In this document: positions 23,730-34,649 of the stretch, piece by piece | Position numbering within the stretch: position 1 is the stretch's first letter | How the letters are laid out: every line of letters starts with the position of its first letter | Origin: Effrenium voratum | Lineage: Eukaryota > Sar > Dinophyceae > Suessiales > Symbiodiniaceae | Assembly: GCA_963377175.1 (NCBI GenBank) | Contig: CAUJNA010001757.1 | Span: forward strand, 693,915 to 757,914 | Reading direction: 5' to 3' | DNA: 64,000 bases | Notes under the pieces: model-generated | What the model saw: the letters and a program-made list of their open reading frames with translations, nothing else | Told to the model about the DNA's origin: nothing | Databases searched by the model: none | Position numbers and translations under genes: made by a program

Positions 23730-24720
23730 GCGAGGTTGCAGACGAGGCGTGTCCATGGGCACGTATGCATTTTGTGTTTTTAGCGAAAGGGCCAGACCAG
23801 CTGACGGCAGCACAACTTTGAGTTTCTTTCTTCAACACGCCGTGTCGCCAGAAATATGAGCTTGACACGCTGCTGCATCGGCCTTAAAGCGCGTGCTAGC
23901 TATTGATGCGCGGGCGCCAGTCTGTCACCGACACAGAGCTAAACGCAACCTCCAGCACTATTCGGCGGGTGGTTTATTTGGCCCGAATACTTGCACCCTG
24001 GTAATTTGTAGCTTGTACTTGCGCTATACTGCATCGTATGGTCTGTCATGAACCAGGCACACGGCGTTGCCAAATCAACACTCAAGTCAGCAAAGCCGGT
24101 TGCTGCTGCTCACGCTTCACGTGTTGATTCTGCAAGTTTCAGACTGGGCTAGCGCAATAGTCGTCCATCTGCGGAAGTGTGGAAACAAATTGAGAACATG
24201 TTTGGGAGTTTTTGGGCGGGCTTCTTACTTTACCTCATGGTACGTATTACTTCCTATCAATGTTTCATCAAGTCAACTAATCATGACGCAGGGTTTCTTG
24301 CGCAAGCTAAACTTGTTGAAGAACCAGCGCCTGCTGCCGCAGCAGGCGCTGGTCCACAGTGCGTGAGTCAAGCGCATTTGTTCATCAAGTCTGCTGTCTA
24401 GTTCCCACTCAGACACGCGCTTTGCTTGCGTAACGCAACAAGTGTGGTGCCAACTGCCAATCAGGCAACCGCCAGGCAAACAATTTGAAACAACAAACCA
24501 CACTGACAATCTGTATCTGCGCAATGACTGGACAAAGCATTGCACCCGGTTGTGGCTGGTTTCAGCTACATATGTTGCCGCATTTTCAATCTTAGGCCTT
24601 GGGTTTTTGCCTCATCTATCTAGGGGTCGCTGTCGTTGAACTTCAGCTGCTGATGGCTGGCGCGCATTTGATGACTCATGCCTGCAAAGCCAGGTGATTG
24701 GAACAATGCTGCCGTGCAAG
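23730..24720. other. No supported gene
   Basis: Short competing frames. A near-perfect hairpin, CCAGCGCCTGCTGC followed by GCAGCAGGCGCTGG, sits at 24324-24353. Confidence 0.45.
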
Positions 24721-24964
24721 GGGCAGTCAAAACTTCGAACAACACATCTCGCAATCTACCACTCGTATCATCACTCGGCCGGGGCAACATTCTAGCGCGT
24801 GAGCCACAGCAAGCGGAAAGGCGGCAAGAATAATCGGCGGGCTGATTCGCTGCATCGCAGATCCGACTTGCGCACAGTCATCTAGTATTCCTGGGTTGCC
24901 CAAACTCAGCCGAGTCTGAATCCTACAACTAGGGGAAACCCTTCGCCCCGCCCTACGGACACCG

Positions 24965-25201
24965 TTAGTCATCGTGACTCATGCGATTCATGATGTTGAG
25001 CAACCCAATGGGACTGGCTGACCGGAACCACCGTGCGGCGGTCCCTCCCAACAATTCTGGGCGATTAATCATGTCATGCGTGACACTGACACTGGTCAAG
25101 GATGAGTCAGTGCAACGCAGGTCAAGTAGCGCCACATTGCGTTCCATGACATTGTTTGTGAGGGCCCTTTTCATCAATGAAACACGCCCGCAATCTCGCA
25201 A
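24965..25201 (-). pseudogene. Coding-like block, unknown family
   Basis: The minus strand reads RVSLMKRALTNNVMERNVAL, then CTDSSLTSVSVTHDMINRPE and GLLNIMNRM, ending in TGA near 24965. The text is very protein-like. The complementary plus strand is also open (MRFMMLSNPMGLADRN), so strand choice is uncertain. Neighbouring minus sequence to 24727 is open in other frames, suggesting a frame-broken gene. I cannot name the family. Confidence 0.3.
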
Positions 25202-25229
25202 GGGGGGCTTGTTTAGATTTCATTCTTAG

Positions 25230-26035
25230 ACCGTCAAGAGTCAAAAGTGAAGTTTCCTTAAAGTTGAGATGAAGGTGGAAGCAGTCGACTATTCCGTTCC
25301 CACATGTTCACAGGTGCTTCTCAGCCTCTCAGATCTCACACGCGTACACCCGGTGCACCATAGGAGCCACCGCGGCGGCTACCGAAGACCAGGGTTTGTT
25401 GCAGAAAGAAAGAGTGGCGGTGAAAGACATTTCAGGAGTCAGGTGCTGGCTTGTGCCCTGAACAGTCGTGGCCTGCTTCGTGGACGGCTGCTTTAGCTGC
25501 GCAAGCCTCCTATTTCACATGACCAGCGCAGAGGCCTGCGCGTCTCAAACTCATATCAATCCACTCCTGATCTGGTTTCCGAAGACAACTTGGGCAAAAA
25601 CTGCCACGGGCGCGCGCGCGCGTGTCATCAGGGTGAGTTACGCTCCTGATCCTTTTTTCTTTCTGATTCATGGCTAAATGAAAATCTGGACATCACACCA
25701 ACTCTGAGATGACAACACTATGGGTGGAGCAGCTGTGACTTGCAGATTATTGAGCTATGTAGTCATTTGACTCACTGATCAACAACGTGCGCTTGCGACT
25801 GGTAGTGCTGGTTGGAACCTGCAACTTAACACATGTCACCCGATGTTTGGATGGGTTGTGCTACGCGTCACCCTGAACTTGCAACATCTTAGGTGTGGAG
25901 CCTGGGCTACTCTGCTTCGCGTGCTTCTGTCTTTGAGCCCGAGCGATGCCCTCATCTTGCGTCGGTCTCGCTACTGATTGCGTGTGGCTCGAGCTCTTAG
26001 CAGCTGTTCAAAGCAAAGCAAACGCCATGAACCAG
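25230..26035. other. No supported gene
   Basis: Nothing recognisable. There is a short alternating GCGCGCGCGCGC tract at 25610-25622. Confidence 0.35.
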
Positions 26036-26039
26036 CCTC

Positions 26040-26215
26040 AGAGTTTCGGATTCGCTCGCGCTGCCGCCCGCGGCTCGCGCGTCGCTCGCTCGTTGCGCGC
26101 TCACCACGCGCATCCCGCGCGCCGCCGCGCACGGCTCACTCATTGCACGCTGGTTGCGCGCCGCGCGCACGCCGCACGCACGCGCAGGGAGCGCGCGTGA
26201 CCGCGCGCCCTTGCC
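26040..26215. repeat. CGCGC-rich array
   Basis: Words such as GCGCGCCGCGCACGC and TCGCTCGTTGCGCGC. Arg/Ala frames are compositional. Confidence 0.6.
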
Positions 26216-26295
26216 GCTACTGCTTTTTGAGGCTTGTCAAAGCATGACTCTCGGGTTTAAATAATTGGTGTTATCTTCAAACCAACCTCAACAAG

Positions 26296-26376
26296 CCCCC
26301 CCCCCCCCCCCGCCCCGCCCTCCCCAAGAAAACCTGAGACAGGTTTGTTCGCAAATATTGGCCCCCCCCCCCCCCA
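26296..26376. repeat. Poly-C tracts
   Basis: Two long C homopolymers (26297-26310 and 26363-26375) about 65 bp apart. They are likely hot spots for assembly length error. Confidence 0.85.
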
Positions 26377-26379
26377 AGC

Positions 26380-27360
26380 CAGCTCGTCAAACAGCAATGC
26401 GCAACGGCAGCGTCGCAAAACAGCCCAAGCCCGGCGAGCCCCACACCGGCTGTCCAAGTGTGAAATTCTTTTGGGGCTCGCGGCCGTCAACTCCCCACAA
26501 TCTGTCACCAAACACGAGCAAAGCCTTTTTTGGCAACGAAAGCAGAAGAAGACAAACCAACGTGACGTATGTGCAGTCAAGCCGCATCATGGCCCCCAGC
26601 GTCTTGTATCCTCAGATCAGCTCAGGCAAAGCACTAATGTCGTCAAAACCTGCCTGCTGGCTTTCCGCGCGCGAAACCTCGATAAGCCAAGGATGCGACT
26701 AGGTGAAATAGAGAACAGTGGCCAAGACTTCGGGTTTGATTCTCAAGCGGCAGCCTTCATCAAAGCAGCTCACACCCATGTCGACGCCCAGCTTGCCAAG
26801 ACGAAAGAGCCTTTTGCCTTGGCCCAGGTAGACGTTGAAAACACCTGGCCACGGGTGTGGGCTGCCCGTATTCGCGTGAATGCAAGACTAGGCCCAGTCA
26901 AAGATTCTATGCAAGCCAAGGCCAAAGCGTGCTTATTAGTGATGGCGCTGCTTCCACTAAGCTTTGCCGCCTTCCTTGAAAGAACTCAAGAACATGAGTA
27001 TAGAAGTGTGGCCCCGCGTGTGAAGTCGGCTCCTTGACAAGGGTGCAAACCACCGTGGCTGCGACGCTTGACAGACCCCAAGGGCAAGACCGCACGCTGT
27101 TGCGCATTGATTGAACACTCTGTGGACTTTCGCAGGTTCGGCCCTCAAACGCTCCGCGCGTTTTGCAATGTTGCACTCCGCTCGCAGAAGCTCCGTGAAC
27201 TTTCTGGCTATCAAAACTTGTGCCTTTCGCATTGTGCAGCGCCCTCCACATTCTCTGGGGTGGCTTACTGTCAGATTTCGTTGCTTGGGTGTTTTGCACT
27301 GGCAAACAAGCTGCCGCTATCAAAGAAGAAACGACTAGCTAACCATCGAGCGAACTGACC
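26380..27360. other. Open plus-strand stretch, not recognised
   Basis: The plus strand stays open from 26345 to 27037 with one natural-looking part (QAAAFIKAAHTHVDAQLAKT, about 26740-26800), but wording such as CCAAGGCCAAAGCG is shared with other dispersed stretches and both strands are partly open. I do not call a gene. Confidence 0.3.
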
Positions 27361-27500
27361 TTGACCAGCTTGCTAGGTAGCTAACACGCCAACTAGTCTG
27401 CTAACTCTGCCTGGCCAGCTAGCTAACCTAAGTGGCTACCAAGCGAACTCGCGAACTCGCAGCCTGGACGAGCCAATTCGCCAACTAGCTAGCAAAAAAC
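27361..27500. repeat. GCTAGCTAAC / AACTCGCGAACTCGC words
   Basis: Palindromic GCTAGC and related GCTAAC words recur on a CTAG/CGAG theme and could fold back. The style resembles the foldback element at 38.55 kb (CTAAGT words), but it is shorter and less ordered. Confidence 0.45.
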
Positions 27501-27621
27501 TTAACCGCAAGCGAATTGCAAATTAACAAACTAAGCAAAGATAGTGGGAACCGGCTTAAGAGTAGACGCGCGCCACAGCACGTCCCCACTGATGGAAGGA
27601 AAGAACCATGCCCCGCGACAC

Positions 27622-27732
27622 CATCATTGCCGCCGCCGTCGTAGCTCACCACCATTGCAGAGGTGAATGGCGACGAGTAGAAACCCATGCGGGCGTGGGC
27701 TTCATGGTGGTCGACAAGACGCCACTGCCTCA
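27622..27732 (-). CDS. Carbamoyltransferase (NodU/CmcH family) exon
   Basis: The exon encodes RQWRLVDHHEAHARMGFYSS followed by PFTSAMVVSYDGGGND. In carbamoyltransferases of the NodU/CmcH/TobZ family the N-terminal domain has a conserved D-H-H-x-x-H-A segment (the histidines bind the metal and help transfer the carbamoyl group), then a Y-x-S-x-F and a strand ending in a D-G-x-G turn. All are here in order and spacing. Splice signals fit a minus-strand exon of 111 nt: acceptor CTTTGCAG before it and a GT donor (GATG/GTGTCG) after it. The remaining exons of the family, which is normally 500-600 residues, were not found with confidence; candidate neighbours are 27910-28160 and 28217-28330. It may be a real gene with long introns or a stray relic. 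Function by family: transfer of a carbamoyl group to a hydroxyl substrate. Confidence 0.6.
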
Positions 27733-27909
27733 CTGCAAAGACCTGACACGAAGTTCGGACGCCTCCAACTTTTAAGCAACGTTGCTGAACACGTGTGTGA
27801 AGAAGGAAGGTGCGGGAGACTTTTATCAACACACACTTGGCAGCCTTCCCTTCGAGCGGCGACATGGTGTTCTCCATGAGGGGTTGCTGTCATCTGAAAC
27901 CAACATCTG

Positions 27910-28160
27910 TCAGCAAGTGTAAACCTCGGACCCCTCACCTTCTATTGTCGCTGAAAGTCGTAGGTCAAAATTAGTATCTAACAGAGATTCCGTGCTTTTT
28001 TCGGCGACCCAGCAGAAAAACGATATCATACGAAACCCCACATCCGGGGCAGTGATTTGCCGAAAACGCACGGCGTAACGGGTCGGGACTATCCGGGTGG
28101 CGTCTTGCATTTTCCAGGCGAGCTTCTCGCTTTCGGGCACGGCTTGGCTGCAATGTCAAG
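27910..28160 (-). CDS. Coding-like block next to carbamoyltransferase exon
   Basis: The minus strand reads AVPESEKLAWKMQDATRIVP, then TRYAVRFRQITAPDVGF, ending at 27910 with a stop. It lies upstream (minus direction) of the carbamoyltransferase exon and could be an earlier exon of the same transcript, but I do not recognise it as part of that family. The alternative is an unrelated relic. Confidence 0.3.
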
Positions 28161-28216
28161 CAAATTGAAAGCCACCTTTCTGTTCATGTCCTGATCTCAA
28201 CGCACATGTCTGGCGC

Positions 28217-28335
28217 TCAAGCACGCTGCGCCTCTTGGACAATCAGCGGCAGGCGACTGTACTCGAGCCGGTCTGTGAAGGGGTCCCCGGAAAAGAGGAC
28301 CACTGCTCCGTAGTCAAAACCTGCAAAGCCGCAGG
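28217..28335 (-). CDS. Coding-like block, possible exon
   Basis: After the minus-strand acceptor-like GGCTTTGCAG (about 28330) the sequence reads FDYGAVVLFSGDPFTDRLEY and then SRLPLIVQEAQRA to a stop. The text is natural, the strand is the same as the carbamoyltransferase exon, and the family is unknown. Confidence 0.28.
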
Positions 28336-28339
28336 CCAA

Positions 28340-29540
28340 GCACACGTTTTCTTCTTGCTTTTCTGCAATTCGTCGTCTCTGGCTCGTGCTTGGCAGTGAA
28401 CGCGACCAAAAAGCATTGCAGTTCAATTGCTCGAAAATTTGAACCAACAAGCAGCAGCCAACGCGTAACAGAAATCCGCTGATACCTCCAAACGGAGCTA
28501 CGCATGTAGCGAAACACATTCGAGCGAAGCTGATTTGGTAAAAGTCTTGCAACGATTGCCACCACGCATCTATACATTGGAGTCCCCACTATGAATCAAG
28601 CGGGGTCGGTCGCGCGCTCCCCTCGTCACAGAGACTCTTCTAGCAAGCTCATGTTTGCTGGGATGGACATAGTGCTTTCCAGACACTTTTTGCCAGCATC
28701 TGCAACCAACATTGGCCGTGCGCCAACCTGTGTGCACTGGCATGTGTGTTCGCGCGCGCACGCAAGCCTTTCACAGCGATGGCATTCCTCCCCCCGCCCC
28801 CGCCCCCCCCTCCCCCAGCCAACAATAGAAGCACCAACCACGACAGGTTTTTTACCAGCCTGCTTCCTCCTGAAACGGTTGCACTTCAACAGATTGAAGC
28901 CAAACATAAGGCTGCTTTGAGAATGCTGTTTTTGGGAGCCTTCTTTTCAAAGCGGCTGCCCGGAATCAAAATGGCAAAGCAAATGAAAAAGAGCAGCTCT
29001 TCCAAAAGAACAACTCAAAGAATGAGCTCGCAAGACCCAAGGGGCAGGCTGCCCCAAAATTGCAACCCAACTTGCCACAAAGAACAAATCAGCAATTCAA
29101 AGCGCAACCTGTGTCAGAAGAAGGCTTGGGGACCCAAGCCGTGGTGGTTTTCCCGTTTTGGCGTCGAAGAGAAAACAATTGGTTGAAAAATGATATTTGC
29201 CTGGCAAAGCCTAGAGCAACATTTCGGGGCCGGTCCTGGAAGATGCAGTTCTTTACACATTGACACATTTTGGCGCACAGTAAAAAAGAGTTGGCCATTT
29301 GGAGCTTCGAAGAAAGACCGATTTATCACATAGCAAGCGGCGAGAAACGAAAACACATCGAATTTTTACCTGTTTCGAGAAAAAGGCGCACGCCCAGTTT
29401 TCTTCAGAACCCAGAAAAAGGGGAGAAGAGTGGCGCGCCAACACACCGCGCAGGCGCACGTTTGGAGGATGGGGAAGGGCCGGGCTTCCCCGATCAAAAT
29501 GTTTAGCCCTTAAAGACCAAGAAAAGAACTGGTTCGGGGC
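28340..29540. other. No supported gene; poly-C at 28793-28815
   Basis: Competing frames on both strands. A C-rich tract (CCCCCCGCCCCCGCCC) lies at 28790-28815. Confidence 0.35.
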
Positions 29541-29559
29541 TTAGGGAAGTTCAGGTTTT

Positions 29560-29700
29560 GGGGTGGCTCTAGCGCTTCTCTAGCTGGGCTGGTTTAGGGC
29601 TGGTTTAGGTGTCCAGGGCGGGCCAGCTTTGGTCTAAGTAACTCTGAGTGAGGGCTGGTTTCTTTCAACCAGCCCTAAACCAACCCCGCCGTAGCGCCCA
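29560..29700. repeat. Telomere-like words with a hairpin at the strand switch
   Basis: G-rich words (GGGCTGGTTTAGGG) run to about 29660 and C-rich words (CAGCCCTAAACCAACC) follow. At the junction GGGCTGGTT and AACCAGCCC form a perfect 9-bp stem with a 6-nt loop (TCTTTC), about 29654-29677. Confidence 0.65.
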
Positions 29701-30109
29701 TCCTAAAATCTAAGCCTCTCCCTTTTCCAAACCTTTATTGGTGGGGATGTGATTTTAACATGAAAAATGCTACAAAACACTGTGTTTTACAGTGTTTTCT
29801 GGCACAACATGGCTGAGGACTAGGTAAAGTCGCACTTTTTGCGCATATCTTTGTTCTGGAGTATGCACCACCTCTAAGCTACTCACGTCTGGAGTACAGA
29901 CCACAAAACTCCTATAGCAATAGGACAAGCCTACGTATTTTAAGACGGTCACTTGCCGCACACATATGGGTTGGACTTTCGCTTTGCCCTCACTTCAGCC
30001 TTGTACTTGTTCCCCTAGTATGCTCCTAATAGTCACAATACTTCCCTGATATTCCCATAACCCCAAGCATTCCACTTAATATTTTCTATTCCTTTAGCAT
30101 TCTCTTACC

Positions 30110-33100
30110 CCTACTGTGGATGGACGAAATCCTGCACCACCAAGGAAACCCTGCAATAATGGTTCCCCTGTAAATACCAGCAACAATGGCTTCCTATGCT
30201 TTCAACCCCAACCACCCCGCCAGCCCGCAACCAAACCAAACCATGAGAGGCCCACCCAAAAACCCAAACCTAAACCCACCCTAAACTTCCAGTCTTCTCT
30301 AGTCCTTTTTCAGCCAACCAACCCTAAACCAGCTTAAAGCCAGCCAGCAAAGACCGCAGCCACTAAAGCCCAAACTTAACCCCAACACTAACCTTAACCA
30401 ACGCCAAAAAAGCCTGAAGCCAATCCTCAACCAACCCTCAGCCAACCAACTAAACTTTCTTAAGCCAGCCCTGAATCAATCCTAAACCAACTCAACCAGC
30501 CCTCAACCAACCAACTAATCCTAAACCATCGAGCCCCATCTTGAAACCTTTCCTCAACCAAACCCAAGCCAGCCCTCAGCCAACCAACCCTAACCAACCC
30601 AAAGCGAGCCCCAAACCAATCCTCAACCGAACCCACCCTACTAAAGCCGCAACTCTTTAAGCCTATTCTCAACCAACTCTCAGCCAGGCCTCAACCAACC
30701 AACCCTAAACCAACTCTAAAGCTAGCCCCTTGACCGCCGCACCCTAAAACTTAAACTTAACCTTAAGCCAACCCAAAACATCCCCAAACCAAGCCCCAAC
30801 CAACCCGCAGCAACACGCATGTGCTGGCCACAACCTCTGAAAAAGCTTCTCCTCTAGTGCTCCATGAGTGCTCAAGCAGTCATCACCTGGTGGTGCTCCT
30901 AGCGATTCTTCAGTGAGGCTCCAGTGCTCCTCTAGCGATTCTCAGCCCAAACAGAGGCCGAATGCTCCGTGGGTGCTTATGCTATGATCCTCTGAAATTA
31001 GTGCTCCTCCAGTGACCTCTCATAGCTAGAAAAAATCGAACTTGCGGCCGCCCCAATTTTTGCTTTTCCTGTTTGAGTGATCATGCACACTGCCCCCCAA
31101 GCGCTCATCCAGTGATCCTCTAATTGATTGTTTTGTTGAAAAAGCACACAAATCTTTCACCTTAAGCCAGCCCCAGCCATCAACCAACCCTAAAGGAAGC
31201 TTTCAGCCAACCCGAAGCCAACCCAACTAGTCATTGCTTTTTCGGTGAATCAAACTAATCCAACCCTTGCGCCCTGACCACTGCTCCTGGAGTAGCCTGC
31301 CCAACCGTATAGAACCACCCTACGGTTTAAGGTCAAGTTCTGGTCCTTCTCTAGTGCTCCGGCATCAGGGTGGGCTAGCTTTGGGCTCGTTTACGATTGG
31401 TTGTGTGGTTGGATGTTTGTTGATTTAGTGCTGGTTTAAGATTGGTTTAGAGTTGATTTAAAGTAAATTTAAGTTTCCAGGGCGCTCGAGGAAGGTGGCT
31501 GGGGGCTGGGCGCGCTTTGGGTTGGCTGAAGGCTTCTGTTAGGGTTGGTTTAGGGCTGGGCTGGTTTAGGCTTTTTCTTGGCGGTTGGTTCTCTGCTCTT
31601 TTCAACGGCCGTGGCCAGCCGCGCTGCAAGAGTGCTTGAGGAGTTGGTTTTAAGTCTAGACGGGGCTCTAGTGCTCCTCGGCCTAGCTTTAGGGTTGGTC
31701 TTTAGGGTTGGTGTTGGGTGGTAGTTTAGGATTGGTTCATGGTTTATGGTTTAAGGTTCAGTTTTAGGTTCAGGGCGGGACTCCAATGCTTCGGGCCAGG
31801 GTTGGCCAGCTTTTCGTAGTTAAGGTTGGCTTGCGTTGGTTTTTAAGGGTAGTTTTGGTGTTAGGGCACAACCCTAAACCGATGCCCGGAGCACTAGAGA
31901 AGGATTAGAGCCCGCCGGAGGAGCACTGAAATCCACCCCGGAACCTAAACCTAACCTTGAACCCTAAACTTCTAGTCACTTCTCGAGTACTCTTTCAGTG
32001 CCAGCTTCTGAAGCCCAGAAAATCCTCAACGCCAGCCAACCCCAAACCAACCCAAAGCTGGCCTACCCTGACCTCCGCACCACTCACAAAGTACCCAACC
32101 AAAGCCAGCCTGGATAGCACTAACCAGCCAGCCCTCTAGCACCCAACCCTGACCAGCCAGCCCTCAACCAGAGCAACCCTACTAGAGCCCCGAAACCCTA
32201 AACCTATCCTCAACCAACCCACAGCCAGCCCTCAACCAACCAACCCTGAACCAATCAAACCAACGCTAAACCAATCCCAAACCAAGCCTCTCAGCCCTCA
32301 ACCAAACTACGCTTGTCTTCTTTCAGCGCTCTCCTCCGGAGCTTGGCTAGCCACAACCTCTAAAAAATGCTAAAAAATCGAACTTGCAGCCAGCCCAGTG
32401 CAACAGTGATCGTACACCCTGCTCCGCCAGTGCTCCTCGAGTGCTCATCCAGCGATCCTCTGTTTGATGGTTTAGTGAAAATCTGGCTCCAACTCTGCCA
32501 GTGCTTTTCCGTTGCTCCTTCAGTGCTCCTCGAATGATCAGTACTCCATCTTCCAGCCTCTGAAAGACAGCCCAGCCCTAGACCAACCCGAAAAAAGCCC
32601 TCAACCAACTCGAAGCCAACCAAAAAGCAAGCCATTGCTTTTTCTGGTGTTCCGCGAGCGCTCATTCAGTCTGCGCCCACTCCTTCGTTATTGCGCAACA
32701 AGCTAATCCAACCCTTGCAGACCAGCCCTTCCACAGCTCCTTTAGTAGGGTATTTCAACCCAAAGCCATAAACCAGTTTTAAACAAATCCTCAACCGACC
32801 CTCAGCCAGCCCTCAGCCAATCAACCCAAAACCAACCCTGAAGCTAGCCCGCCCCGACCAGCACTAGAGAAGCACCACGCCCCGAACCAGCCCTAAGACA
32901 ACCTTTAAACAAGCCCGAGCAAACAAATCCCCCAACCCTCAGCCAACCCTAAACAAACCAAAGCTGGCGCGGGAGAAACGCTGGGTTTAGGGTTCCAGGA
33001 CCGGCAGCTTTGGGCTGAGTGAGGGTGGCTCTAGTGCTCCTCCAATGCTCCGGGCCAGGGTGGGCCAGCTTTTGGTGGTTCAGGTTGGTTTGGATTGGTT

Positions 33101-33300
33101 TGGGGTTGGCCTAGGGTTTAAGGAAAAGCTTAAGTTTTACGCTGGGAGTGGTGCGAAGGTCAGGGTAGGCTAGGTTTGGGTTGGTGTAGGGTTGGCTGGC
33201 TGAGGGTTGGTTGAGGATTGGTAGGGTTGGTTGAGGATTGGTTTCATTTCGGGTTGGTTTCGGGTTAAGTTTAGGCTTCCACGGTGGGCCAGCTTTGGGC
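30110..33300. repeat. Telomere-like satellite domain with orientation switches
   Basis: Degenerate words of the type CCAACCCTAAACCAACCCTCAACC dominate. The C-rich strand is on top at about 30200-30830, 31160-31230, 31865-32310 and 32560-32960. The G-rich strand (GGGTTGGTTTAGGG) is on top at about 31360-31860 and 32980-33300. Between them lie blocks of GTGCTCCTCTAGTGATCC words (30840-31130, 31335-31370, 32395-32545), which are the reverse complement of the array at 33.4-34.15 kb. Open frames rich in Pro, Asn and Lys are by-products. No gene seen. Confidence 0.75.
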
Positions 33301-33389
33301 TAAGTTGGGTAGGCTACTAAAGGAGCAGTGGAGCACTAGAGGGTTGAAGGCTGCCAGGGAAGGAAAAGCATGTTGCGGGTTGGAGAGTA

Positions 33390-34165
33390 GGTAACACTAG
33401 AAGAGCACTAAAAATGCACCCGACGAAGACTGAATGATAAAGGAGCACCGAATGATCACTAGTAGCACTAGAGTAGCACCAGAGGAGCAGTAGAAAACCA
33501 CTAGAGGATGACTAGAGGGCCATTGAAGGATCACTAGAAGAGGAGCACTCCTGAAGGCTAGAAGATCACTAGAAAAGCACATGACTGGAGTATCAATGAA
33601 GGTCACTGGAAGATCACTAGAGGGCATGCGCTAGAGGAGCACCAGAAAATCACTGAGCAGAAGTACCACTAGCGCGATCAGTAGAGGCGCGCTACAAGTG
33701 AGGATTTTCAGGGAGTTGTGGCCAGGTGCATTAAACTAGTACTAGGGTGTCAGCACTAAAAGAGTGTCGAATGATCAGGGGATCACTACAGCACTACTGG
33801 AGGATCACGGGATGATCACTAGAAAAAACACTAAAGATCCCTCAAAGGATCACTTGAAGATCACGAGAGGAGGACTAGTTGATCAATGAAGATTGCTAGA
33901 GCACTTTAGAGGAGGAGCACTAGAGGAGAGGATCACTAGAGGCGCACAAGAGGAATGCGCCAACAGGTCACAAATTAGCTTACTAAAGTATCACTAGCGG
34001 ATCACTGGAGAATCTTTAGAGGAGCGCTAGATGATCACTGGAGGACGATCACTGGCGGAGCACTAGAGGATCAGTGTCACTAAAGGATCACTAGAGGAGG
34101 ACTAGAGGAGCACTAGAGGAGCAATAGAAAAGCACTAGAGGATAGAGAAAAGAGAAAAAATCACA
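33390..34165. repeat. GATCACTAGAGGA / GAGCACTAGAG word array
   Basis: About 770 bp of degenerate 10-13 bp words sharing CACTAGAG, for example GGATCACTAGAGGAGCAC. The word is uniform in strand here, while its reverse complement occurs inside the preceding telomere-like domain. No gene. Confidence 0.75.
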
Positions 34166-34189
34166 CGAAAAGCCGGCTTAGGTTCTTAT

Positions 34190-34640
34190 GCTACAACTTG
34201 TGCCAAAAGAGCAGACTGAAAGGACAACTGCTGCTAGAAGGAACAAATCAGAGGCTCGCTCACCCTTGCAACAACTCAAAGGGTAACTTTAACTTGTACC
34301 AAAACAGACAACTCAAGGACAGCTTGCACCACCAAACGAACAATGCAAAGGACAAATTGTACCAAAACATAGCTTGCGCCGAAAGAAAAGGCCAAAGCCA
34401 CACTGCCCCAAATCGAACAATGCAAAGGCACGCGCAGAACAACTTGCAGGAACAGAACAACTTGCACCAAAATAACCTGCTGAAATCTCACCTGACAACT
34501 TTTACCAAACAGACCACTCACACAAGAAGAACAACCGAAAGAACAAAAGTCACTTGCGCAAAAACAAGTTGCATCAGCAAATGCTCGGAGAAGAACTGGC
34601 ACCAAAAGGAACAACTTGAACCTGCAGCCGAAAGTCTTGC
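34190..34640. repeat. ACAACTTGCACCAAAA word array
   Basis: A-rich degenerate words (ACAACTTGCACCAAAA, GAACAACTTGCA, GGACAACTTG) repeat. The 206-codon plus-strand open frame over it (Asn/Gln/Lys/Thr-rich) has no domain, and I regard it as repeat-derived. Confidence 0.5.
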
Positions 34641-34649
34641 TGGCAATGA

